Below are positions 55,775 through 64,000 of a stretch of 64,000 nucleotides of DNA, piece after piece (position 1 is the stretch's first letter; the number at the start of each line of letters is the position of its first letter). Source of the stretch: Lophium mytilinum. Taxonomy: Eukaryota; Ascomycota; Dothideomycetes; Mytilinidiales; Mytilinidiaceae. Below the pieces are notes generated by a model. The model ran no database searches, was not told where the DNA came from, and was given only the letters and a program-made list of their open reading frames with translations. The stretch spans positions 744,001 through 808,000 of the forward strand of contig MU004183.1 of assembly GCA_010093605.1 (NCBI GenBank), given 5' to 3'. Both the position numbers and the translations under genes were made by a program.

Positions 55775-56857
55775 ACCTGCGCCTCCAATTCACCGTTTCA
55801 TCGCGGCGCGGCACATACGACATGGAGTACGTCCAGGCAGACGAGCACCCAAACTCAGCCTCCCCACACTGAACTGAGTGCTATGCTCTACCGCAAAGGC
55901 ATGCCAAAACGGGAAAGGAGCGCTACAAATTAGCAAAGAAAGGACACGTTCCCCTGCACCTCGAGATCATCCAGGAGTGAGTGATGATTGGGGCAGTGTG
56001 CAAGATGGCACAGAATGACTGTGCCGCCTCTCCGGAGTAGAGAGTACGCATTGAGAATGCCGTAGCTCTAGGCTCTCTCGTCAAATCCCAGTCGGATTTT
56101 CAACATGATCTTAGGCGCCATGGCGTGGCTCCTGTTCAAAAAAAGTGCTGAGTGGCTGGTTTCTGAATTCTTCAATGGGGTCCTAGGGCTCATTGCAGAG
56201 TTCTCCCATCCTACACATTGTTCAAGGCAGATTTCAACACCCAGCGAGCATTAGATTGAGTTCATTCCGCGCGTGATCGAAGAGTGGGTGCTTTCGGCGG
56301 AGAAACTCGCCAAGAATTGAACGGAAAGGGACTAAAGCTGGCTCGTACTTTTCGATCCCCACGAGGCTAGACTTGCGGATAGCTAGATCCTCTAAGGCAG
56401 TCTCGGGTCGCTGATTGCGTGAACGGTAGCCCACGCCATGAGGCAGATAGATGTCCAAGTGGCAATAGGCGAATGTTTCGCATGCTCCACTGTATTTCAT
56501 GGAATAAGAGCACTGCAGGCAGAGAACTACTTCTTAATCCAAGAGAGTTCCCATCAACAGTCTCCTCAAAGATGCAGTTTGGCGACAAAGCTCAAATCGT
56601 TGCGCGCTCAATGGCGGTCGAAAACAGTACATCAAGGGCGAGCATTCATCAAGCCCTACGACGGACACATCCGGTCGACAGGGACGATCGGCGGGTGCAG
56701 GCTGTGGTGTCTGAAGCGTCGGGGCGAAGATGGCGGGTGTTTGATGTTCTGTGCCGTAGAGGGGAGGAAGTGAAAATAGCAGCTGCGCTTGGCCCGATCG
56801 AGACAAGCCTCACAGCCGCTCTGCCAGGATGCGGCGAGGGCATCAAGGGCATCACCA

Positions 56858-57052
56858 TCATCGTCCGATGCTATTGGGGGGCGTGTCAAGCTCAGCCTTG
56901 ACGGGCGCTTCGACCTCGCTGTGCCATGGTGGAATAGCAAACAGGTACTCCTCGGGGCCAGCGTATGGTACTTTGTATCCCTGCGAGCTGTGGTTTGTGT
57001 CACTATGCTGCCAGAACGCCGGGAGGCCACTGTGGCAGCATCTCTTTTCTCC
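56858..57052 (-). pseudogene. Coding-like fragment, possibly the relic of a gene
   Basis: A 64-codon frame between two stops reads as a plausible protein C-terminus: CCHSGLPAFWQHSD, then SSQGYKVPYAGPEEYLFAI, then PPWHSEVEAPVKAELDTPP and a stop at 56858. It has no ATG of its own. A neighbouring frame on the same strand then gives DALDALAASWQSG and a Cys-spaced CEACLDRAKRSC that resembles half of a Zn2Cys6 finger with wrong spacing. Family unknown; chance is possible. Confidence 0.3.
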
Positions 57053-58845
57053 TTACAGTCATCACGACTAGCAAGAGTTTAGGCATCGATGTCATGGCAT
57101 CGTTCTAATTGGATCTCAGGCTTTGTCAATATGCATAGTTCGCTGTCTTTGTGTGCCCTCGTCACTCTGTTATGCATGCTCTAATCAACCTGCTGGGCAC
57201 CGGCCATCCTCGAACTGTGGATCCCTTTTCTCGAGCAGAGCTTGTTATCCTGCCAAGGAGCCTTGTTTCGTATCCAAGTTTGGCGTATCTGGCTAGAATA
57301 GTTCTGCAACATTTCTTTTTCTGACTCGGCTGTCAAAATACGCCTTGTGCTTCCCCATGTGGCTGCTCAGATCACAGCCTATCGGGTAGGAACATTACAA
57401 TAAGCGATTCAGTTTCTTCTCGAGTATACAAATTGAACTTCGGCATTATTGTCGAGCACTACTGCTAAGGAGTAACAGTTCAGACGTGCGTTATGTGCAA
57501 GCTATTGCATTCGCGTCTAGCAAATCTGCCTCGCGCCCGACAACTCGGGCCAAAAGGACTCGGTTTGGAAGTATGGCCGCGTCACTATAGAGACCATACC
57601 ATAGAACCCAATTCATGACTGCAAATGTCTCATTACAGTCCGCTGACGAAGCAACTTGGTGCATCCAGTTCTTGTCGCCTAATGACACGGAGTATGATGC
57701 TAGCAAATTGGGCATATACGAACACTAACAACCAAACAGCTCAATATGGCTGCCTAGAAGCTCAAGAGATGACAGATTTGTAATTTTGGATGATGGGTTG
57801 CTGCGAATCATCTCACTGCTGGTCCACTCGGAAATCCGTTACTGTAAACAATGAATAAGGCGAGCAAGTATCTAGCCGTCGAAAGCAAACGATCACCACG
57901 CTAAGACACCTCCTCCCAGAAGCTGCCTTGTCTGCCTTCTTGGTCTTTAACCCTCGACATGGCGGCTGTGCCCGTTAGGAAGGAACGGCAATGGATCCAT
58001 GTTATCTTGCATACTGGCCCGATCAACAGTGGCATGCTTCACTTGAATACTCCGGGGCGTATCCTACGTTTATGGAGGCAGCAGGTTCTATGGATATACA
58101 ACGCTCTCGGAAGTCCCCTGTCTGCTTGTCTGTAGATCCTGTAGACGTTTCATCCGGTTGCTCTCCAGCTCCTACCACGTTTTGCCGAGAATGACACTCT
58201 TCCACATAATTTCGTACAGATCAACCTACAATTTGTCACAACATTGTCGCATATAGGCATAACGTGCTTCTAGCTTTACCGTCTTTCCGAATTCTACACC
58301 CCAGGTCTCGTGGAAACCAGAGGCTTTTCTACGTAGCGGCACCCCTTTTCGATTCACCAAACCGAGACTGGGTTCATTGTCTCTCAACCATGCACCCTTC
58401 AATGGCAATCTTACAGCATGCAGCCTGCTCATGTCAGTACCACACAAATATCAACCATGTTAGTCCATATACGTTACAAACCTTGATACTCTCATTAAAC
58501 GGGGAAGGCCTTCGCTGTACCACCGGATCATCTTCAGGAGGTGCCAGAGACAACAAGAGCCAGCTTTGTATCACTGCATGATAATTCAACGCTAACGTAC
58601 CTCAGAAGGCGATGCAGCCCCCTCGATAGATTTTCTCGACACACTCTCTTCATCCCAACTTCGCAACCAGCCCTTCGCTCTAGCCTAGCTCTCGAAAATA
58701 CACCACAGCAACGAACTCCTAAACTACAATATTCAGCTCCGACTTAGGCGGCGCAAGTCCCAGAGCCACCGTTCAGCCGCTCTCGGAGCGAGGGCGTCCC
58801 GACCGGGCTTGAGGAAATAAAATCTTCATTTACACGCTTAGATCT

Positions 58846-59333
58846 GTGACTCTTTGTAACTGGAGCTCCAAGAACTTGGCCTGAAGCACATTACTCGGGT
58901 TTTCTTATCCTCCTAACACGGAGCCGATTTAAGCGCTGTCGCTTCTGCCATCGAAGATGAGTATAATAGGGCTCACGCTGCGCGCCCCTATGCTTGCCCT
59001 TAGCGTCTCTTTAAAAATCACTTACGCAGTCAGATCTGTGACTCTTTGTAACTGAGGCTCTTAGATCTTGGGTGGACGTGCTTCACAAACTGTTTAGTAG
59101 CCTCTTAACGGTGAGCCGATTTAAACTCTCTTACTCTGGTTACTAAAAGTAACTCCGCTAGGTACCCTTCCGCGTCCCTTCCGCGTCTCGTAACATTTTC
59201 TTCCCATGGTTAGATATGTGACTCGTTGTGACTGAGGCCCTAAGATCTTAGCTAGACGTGCTTCGCAAGCTTCTTGTTATCCTCTTGACGGTGAGCTGAT
59301 TTAGACCCTCTTACTCTAGTTACAATAAGTAAC
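58846..59333. repeat. Three degenerate copies of a 116-bp element with inverted ends
   Basis: Copies at 58846-58961, 59038-59153 and 59218-59333. Copies 2 and 3 are both exactly 116 bp, lie 180 bp apart, begin GTGACTC(T/G)TTGT(A/G)AC and end GTTAC(T/A)A(A/T)AAGTAAC; the end is close to the inverted complement of the start, like terminal inverted repeats. Internal shared blocks are CTTAGATCTT, GACGTGCTTC, CCTCTTAACGGTGAGC and GATTTA. Copy 1 has lost the right end. Small size and inverted ends resemble a MITE or a palindromic tandem repeat. Confidence 0.65.
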
Positions 59334-59506
59334 TAGACTACACCTCCCAGTCGCGTCGATATTGACAGATGCCCCATTTTCGCCAGTCGCCTTGAAAATC
59401 ACCTCCGTAGGGTTTGTAGCAACACGCGTCGCAGCCAATTTCTTCGCCGGCGCTAGCCTGCGAGGACTGATAAACCCTGATAATAGTCTCACATAAAGAA
59501 GCATAA

Positions 59507-59741
59507 GAAGTGTAAGAAATGTGAGAAGTGTAAGAAATGTGAGAAGTGTAAGAAATGTGAGAAGTGTAAGAAATGTGAAAAGTGTAAGAAATATGAGAAG
59601 TGTAAGAAGTGTAAGTAGTAGGAGTATTGGGAGTAATGGGAGTAATGGGAGTTATAGGAGTAATGGGAGTAATAGGAGCAATGGGAGTAACGGGAGTAAT
59701 AGGAGCAATGGGAGTAACGGGAGTAATGGGAGTAATGGGAG
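59507..59741. repeat. Two adjacent minisatellites, 18-bp and 9-bp units
   Basis: From about 59507 to 59617 the 18-bp unit AAGTGTAAGAAATGTGAG repeats six times; from about 59620 to 59741 the 9-bp unit GGAGTAATG and variants repeat some 13 times. Both periods are multiples of three, so either strand reads as simple peptides (for example SNG on plus, ITP on minus). No gene supports translation. Confidence 0.8.
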
Positions 59742-59897
59742 TCATCTTCGCCGCCGACCCACTCATCAGCAACTAAACACTCTGAGAAACAATCAGGAAA
59801 CCTACGGTATACACTCGTACCCAACCCATTTACATGCCGCGCACAGATAGTCTGCGCCGCCGCCGCCTAGCCCATCCCCGCTTCCATCCCCCTCTGA

Positions 59898-60152
59898 TCT
59901 CTCGTAATTAAGCTGCTTTGGAGCAGCTACGTCGTTGAGACGCTGAACCTGCTTACAGTATTCCGGCCTAACGGTTTCAATGCTCTCCGATTGCTCACAG
60001 CTGGGGAAAGAGAAGGGGACAGGATCACTAGGGACAACTTGGGTAACGGCTTGCCCGATGGCTTCGACCACGCCGATCCCTTTGTGGCCGTTGGCACGTG
60101 GGAGGCGATGAAAGAGGCATTGAGGGAAGAGAAGGCGAGGTCGGTGTCGTAA
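59898..60152 (+). pseudogene. Orphan C-terminal coding fragment
   Basis: An 84-codon open stretch ending in TAA at 60150-60152 reads like a true protein end: LLWSSYVVETLNLLTVFRP, then NGFNALRLLTAGEREGDRI, then NLGNGLPDGFDHADPFVAV and WEAMKEALREEKARS. There is no ATG at its head and the upstream side is blocked by a stop and the minisatellites. It may be the last exon of a gene that has otherwise decayed. I do not recognise the family. Confidence 0.35.
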
Positions 60153-60299
60153 TACCCATGGCGATAGCGCAGCTGAGGGCGTTAGAGGGTGGCCCTAATT
60201 GGGACTGCATGGAATGGGGCGTGGGCTATAATTACTGTAGCTGTGGCTATGGTTGTCGTGATAAAAGGTTGAAGAGAGGCTTCAGATAAGAAGTGTAGA

Positions 60300-60640
60300 T
60301 AAGTGATAAAGACGACCTGTGATTTCTTTTGACTAAGTCACGGATTCTTAGAGTGGAAGCACCTCGACAGCGTTTTAAGCCTTTGTCGATGATCTGATTT
60401 AGGACTCGTTGCTTCCAGCTTGGAAGTAGGGCACGCTGCGTCTTAGAAAAAACGCGCTCATGCGGTTGATTTCGTTGAAACTTGTATTTCAACCGGACTT
60501 GGGAATTCAGTAAGCAAAGGTGCTCCAATAGCTTCGTTTGAACCTCTTAACGAGGTTCCGATCTGGGCTCCGTTGCTTCCAGCTTCATAAAGAGCTTGAA
60601 TAGAGGCCACGCGGCGTTGCCTAAGGTCTTGTTCACAAGT
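60300..60640. repeat. Two further degenerate repeats similar to the 116-bp elements
   Basis: CTGATTTAGGACTCGTTGCTTCCAGCTT at about 60392-60420 and CCGATCTGGGCTCCGTTGCTTCCAGCTT at about 60558-60586 start two matching stretches about 166 bp apart, each preceded by a CTCTTAACGAGG/TTGTCGATGAT segment like the CTCTTAACGGTGAGC of the 58.8-59.3 kb elements. The relation to those elements is by short blocks only. Confidence 0.45.
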
Positions 60641-60822
60641 TAGTGTACCATGAACGGCATCAAGAAAAGCACAAGGAATCTTCCATCCGTGTGCCATCTA
60701 ACAGCCTCGACAGCCAGTCTACCAATCACTCAAAGCCACAGGATGCAGAATTCTCTCAAAAAATTCATAAAGTCGTTCTTCTAGAGTTCATGTGTTCAGG
60801 ACGTCGTAAAAAGGCACACGCC

Positions 60823-61581
60823 CTATCCTGTCGGGGCTTCTAGCGCCCTAGCCTCCTGATCCTCCCGATCCCTCCCTCGCGTCTCACATTCCCCACATTT
60901 CCGCGTCTCGTCTCCCCCACCCCCCCTCGAGAATGAAACCTTCTCGTCGCGCGGCCACGCATTCCCGCGCTCCCCATCTCCCTCTCGCAGCATAACCCTC
61001 GCCCCCCTCCACCCAAGCATCGCCGCAGCTTCAGCGAGCCCGCACGCCGCGTACGCCAGCGCGATCAGCAGGCCGCCAGCCCACCACGCGAAGCTCACGA
61101 TGAAGGCGGAGGAGCCCACAGTCGGGGCTGGCGTAGCGCGGCACCATTCGCTGTGGCACGCGGTCCAGTCGATCCACGTGACGAGCCAGCCGAGGGCCAT
61201 GGTCGTCGACACGAAGAGGGCGTAGGGGCGCGAGTGCTCGGTGCGCTGCGTGGTAGCGTATTCGAGGGAGGAGAGGACGAGGGTTGCGGCGGGGGCGACG
61301 GAGGTGTGGGTGAGGATGTCGCTGGCAAAGGGTTAGTACAGTGTAGGGAGAGGAGAGACGTGGTTGGGAGGGACGTACAAGCCTGAAGCTGTGAGGTCGC
61401 TGCTTGATAGGCCGGGTAGGAAAGGTGTGTTGTTGAGGTAGGACGCGTGCGAGACAGAGAGGGTGAGATGCAGCGCTGAGGCTATGGTGATGGCGCGGAG
61501 GAATAGAGAGAAGAGGGAGGGTCGCGGGGAGGATGCCCCGCTTGCTGAGGATGGCGAAGTGAAGCTGGCAAGTCCCATCAT
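60823..61581 (-). CDS. Small multi-pass membrane protein of unknown function
   Basis: Exons 61581-61379 and 61321-60823 (57-nt intron, phase 2) give 233 residues. Hydrophobic segments are FLRAITIASALHLTLSVS, an ALFVSTTMALGWLVTWID stretch, AFIVSFAWWAGGLLIALAY and a weaker one in exon 1, suggesting four helices. The C-terminal 75 residues are charged and Gly/Glu/Arg-rich, probably cytosolic. Two adjacent Met codons open the frame; either can be the start. The layout resembles small fungal four-helix membrane proteins with no known role. No family is named. Confidence 0.65.
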
Positions 61582-62313
61582 GGCGCCTATTGAATGCGAA
61601 GCCTAGAGAGAGCCGTGATTTGCGGCGCGATCAAGCGAGGCTTTTGAACAAGAGCTCGACCAGCGAGCTGTGAAGAATTGGAGTGGAATGGATATAGCGG
61701 GCAGGGTGGTCTAGATGCACGACAGGAACGCAAGGAGGATGTAACAACGATATATTAACGGCCGCGCAACTCAGCCAGTAGGTGCGACGACGCCTTTTCC
61801 CATAGAGAAGGCAGGCGCTGTAGCTCATATATACATGCAGACCCGCCGTGACTGTTCATCGTCGAGGGTGTGCGTCACATATGGGAGTCGAGTTCCGACG
61901 TTGCCATTGCGAAACCTACAAAGGCAGGTTGGAGTTTGCGGGCCGTTTCAGAAGGCAAGGAGAGTAGCCGAGCGCGTTAGAAGATTATCATTGCGTACCA
62001 GGTCCGTCTAGCCAATCTGAGCATGCAACAGCGTCTCCCACACTGCCGGCCAGGGATCCCATCGGTACCTGGCGATACGGGCTCGAGGGCAATGCGATCT
62101 CTGATGGGTTCGGCATTAGATACCTGTCCGCTCCTACTGTACAATATATAATCTCCCGCGATCGCTATCCCTCCAAATAATTACATACTGCAAGTCATAT
62201 ATATCCTTCTATTGGGTATAAAGCAACTAACTACCAGATTTCAATGAGCGCTGCGGAATTCCAGAAAAGCGTGTATCAAGCGCAAACCCGTCCTCCCCCG
62301 GAATGCTCCGCTT
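61582..62313. other. Intergenic stretch
   Basis: About 730 bp between two minus-strand genes; AT-rich near 62.1-62.2 kb, consistent with peroxidase 3' UTR. No gene or RNA seen. Confidence 0.5.
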
Positions 62314-63568
62314 TTACTCAGTTATCAACAAGTTGCCTGCTCCCTTGAAGGTCGGCTGTGCTGCTGGCATCACCTGGCTGCACTCCGTTAGATTGTTGAT
62401 GTTGTTGACGCCTAACAAGCTCAAGCGGGTGTATGCAGTAGCATAGTCCTAGATAGGAAGTTAGCGATTAGCAGCGTAGAACAAACGGAAGGTAATATAG
62501 ATATCGCGACCTACCTCATCCCAGTGGCTCTGGCCGCCTGGACCGGCAAACTTCAGCCACTCATTGTTCATACGTGGGTCCGCGGAGAGCACCAGATCGC
62601 TATTGAAGCGCAACACCTGCTTGGGGAGCGGACCTGTGCCGACGGTCTGATTGTAGAAAAGCGTATCCCATACACCGGGGGTACCGTCTTGTGGAGCTCC
62701 CTTCCTAGTAGTATCTACGAAGTACTGTCGGCTCGTAGTATGTGCGCCTACAAGTGCGGCGAGATCGTGAGGCGGGATAGTTTTGTCCTGGAAGAGAGCG
62801 ACCAGCTTATCGGCACTGTCATTGACGCCGGGGAGGAGACCAGTCGGGGCCGGAGTAGAGCTGTCTTTTCTGCCCACAAATACGCGTATCCGAGGGCCGA
62901 GAGGACAGGTGACTACGGCGTGAATGGCTGAGAATTGGATCAGGTCGGCGTAACTATTTCCATATTGTCAACGTCATTCAGTACAAGAGAATGAGGAGCT
63001 GTTACCCAACCCCAAAAGACTTTGCTGTTGCTTTCGCCAGTGCCGCAATGCCTGCCAGACCTTTGTTCTCTGGACGACTGATCTCAGAGCCGGAGAGAAG
63101 AATACTGCCGTCTGCCCCTCCGAAGTCCTGTCCCGCTGCTGCGTTGGACTGTGACCATGCTCCAGCATCATGGAATCCAAGTCTAATTGCTTGTCGGGCG
63201 ATCTCGTTGCACCGACCTGTCGGACCCTTGAAAGCAGATGTCAGGGCCGCAGAAACGTAGAACCAAACGCAGCAAGTGTCGGCCTTGCAAGCCTTGCTAG
63301 AGAGTACCCCAGGCGGTTTGTATCCCACAGGAGCGGCTTGTGCATCTTCCTGTCTTAATAGAATATTCGCTATGCTTTGGCCGACCGGGGAGGTGATGCC
63401 GCTTTTGAGGTCTCCGATCAGAATAGGTGTAGCGTCTCCATCATCGTTGGTATCCTGAGCTAATCTTCGAGCAAGATCGCCCATTGTCTTCGCCATTCCA
63501 GGCCAGCCATATACCGGCTCGAGAAGAGCAGCAAGGCCACATCCTAGCACGATGCTGGTGAGCTTCAT
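62314..63568 (-). CDS. Secreted haem peroxidase, class II (ligninase-like) type
   Basis: Exons 63568-63006, 62953-62515 and 62448-62314 encode 378 residues. A signal peptide (MKLTSIVLGCGLAALLEPV) is followed by about 100 residues with a Cys pair (CKADTCC) and then the peroxidase domain. The distal haem site is ARQAIRLGFHDAGAW (catalytic Arg and His) with the calcium-type segment GGADGSILLS; VGYADLIQFSAIHAV is formed at the first splice junction; the proximal His is in LAALVGAHTTSRQ. The end TECSQVMPAAQPTF supplies a late Cys. These enzymes use H2O2 to oxidise phenolic or other substrates outside the cell. A surface Trp or Mn site typical of lignin and manganese peroxidases cannot be confirmed by eye. 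A Met three codons upstream is an alternative start. Confidence 0.88.
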
Positions 63569-63674
63569 AATTACCACTACGCCAAGAACGCTGAATATAA
63601 GGAAGAAGTGATAGAATTACAACAAATAGAACGTCAAACGATTGACTTACTTCTAGGAAGCTCCGTATTAGCCC

Positions 63675-64000
63675 ATGCTCATGAGCGAGAGCACAGCGTC
63701 ATATACCTATTTGCATTGTCTATGGTTAGGCTTGACTCCTACAGCTGTGGTCTGTTCGGAAGTTTCGAATGCTGGGCGCCGGGAGACGTGCATCAAGAAC
63801 GAGCCTGGCCTTTGCTCTCCGGAGTGCTCGCTCGCCACTGGATCCAGATATGGAGGCCTACGTGCACTCGCGGTGAGGGACTATCCAGATCGCGCTTGCT
63901 GGTCGGTAAGTGCCTATGCCTGGTTGGACTTGTCTTGACAGCTGGCGTACCAGATCTCGAGCTACGAGCGCCACATTGGCGGTGCAGAAGCTGAGCATGA
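63675..64000 (+). CDS. 5' part of an unknown gene, cut by the right edge
   Basis: Two exons are supported: one ending at 63905 with a GTAAGT donor (TGC TGG TCG|GTAAGT) and the next from 63942 after a CTTGACAG acceptor, running open to the window end as LAYQISSYERHIGGAEAE. The first exon encodes a Cys-containing segment CIKNEPGLCSPECSLATGS and YGGLRALAVRDYPDRACW, which suggests a secreted or disulfide-bonded protein. The true start is unclear: 63675 is the first ATG of the frame, but a CCTACAG acceptor near 63742 could mean an earlier exon. Family not recognised. Confidence 0.4.

Larger units (their letters stand above)
55523..58840. other. Gene-poor region with weak coding relics
   Basis: 3.3 kb without a convincing intact gene. 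A perfect inverted repeat lies at 55755-55774 and a coding-like fragment at 56858-57052 (both listed). Another minus-strand coherent peptide of about 38 codons (SSQIRQTWIRNKAPWQDNK) appears near 57.2-57.3 kb and may belong to the same relic. The region borders the repeat cluster at 58.8 kb. Confidence 0.4.

Noticed and set aside
1-64000. Search for CRISPR arrays, phage or viral genes, toxin genes and rRNA
   Set aside because: Nothing on either strand resembles them; the window is ordinary fungal nuclear sequence.

Overview
This window is nuclear DNA of a filamentous ascomycete (Pezizomycotina; Dothideomycetes is my best guess, from gene content and style only). Genes are dense, on both strands, and broken by short GT-AG introns of about 45-75 nt with GTAAGT/GTATGT/GTACGT donors and CTAAC or CTGAC branch points. 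The recognisable proteins are fungal housekeeping proteins such as Fks1, Lcb1, Arp8, Paf1, Med17, Isn1 and AP-2 alpha. I see no bacterial operon, CRISPR array, rRNA or convincing tRNA. All exon boundaries were derived by hand from reading frame, splice consensus and protein continuity.

Layout. 0-5.9 kb: the end of an unknown gene, then a large gene of unknown function built from a tandemly duplicated module, then a smaller gene sharing the N-terminal module. 6-12 kb: a metallo-beta-lactamase-fold hydrolase whose long intron holds a three-unit repeat, a TMEM135-like membrane protein, and a divergent METTL13/EEF1AKMT4-type methyltransferase. 12.5-17 kb: ARP8 (INO80 complex) and PAF1 (Paf1 complex), two chromatin and transcription genes in the same direction. 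17.5-23 kb: a conserved-looking unknown protein and a Gfo/Idh/MocA oxidoreductase. 23.8-28.7 kb: MED17, divergent from ISN1 (IMP 5'-nucleotidase, with three microexons), then a DUF4291 protein.

30-45.5 kb is rich in cell-envelope functions: LCB1 (sphingolipid synthesis), FKS1 (beta-1,3-glucan synthase), then, divergent across a 2.8-kb intergenic region, a GH72-CBM43 beta-1,3-glucanosyltransferase, then a secreted protein with two chitin-binding-like cysteine modules. Fks1 makes the glucan chain, the GH72 enzyme elongates and crosslinks it, and the last protein may bind chitin. 46-55.5 kb: a Zrg17-like zinc transporter, AP-2 alpha (with a 14-nt microexon), a YggS/PROSC PLP-binding protein and an AIM6-like phosphodiesterase. 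55.5-60.8 kb is gene-poor, with degenerate 116-bp elements in tandem, two adjacent minisatellites and orphan coding fragments. 60.8-64 kb: a small membrane protein, a secreted class II-type haem peroxidase, and the start of an unknown gene cut by the window edge.

The points most worth following are: (1) the duplicated unknown module family at 1.4-5.9 kb, where the same segment reads as exon in one copy and intron in the other; (2) a CACGTG box 124-130 bp upstream of the ATG of four unrelated genes; (3) the divergent glucan synthase/transglycosylase pair with a 10-bp-phased TTGACC array between them; (4) the repeat elements at 6.8-7.2 kb and 58.8-59.3 kb.
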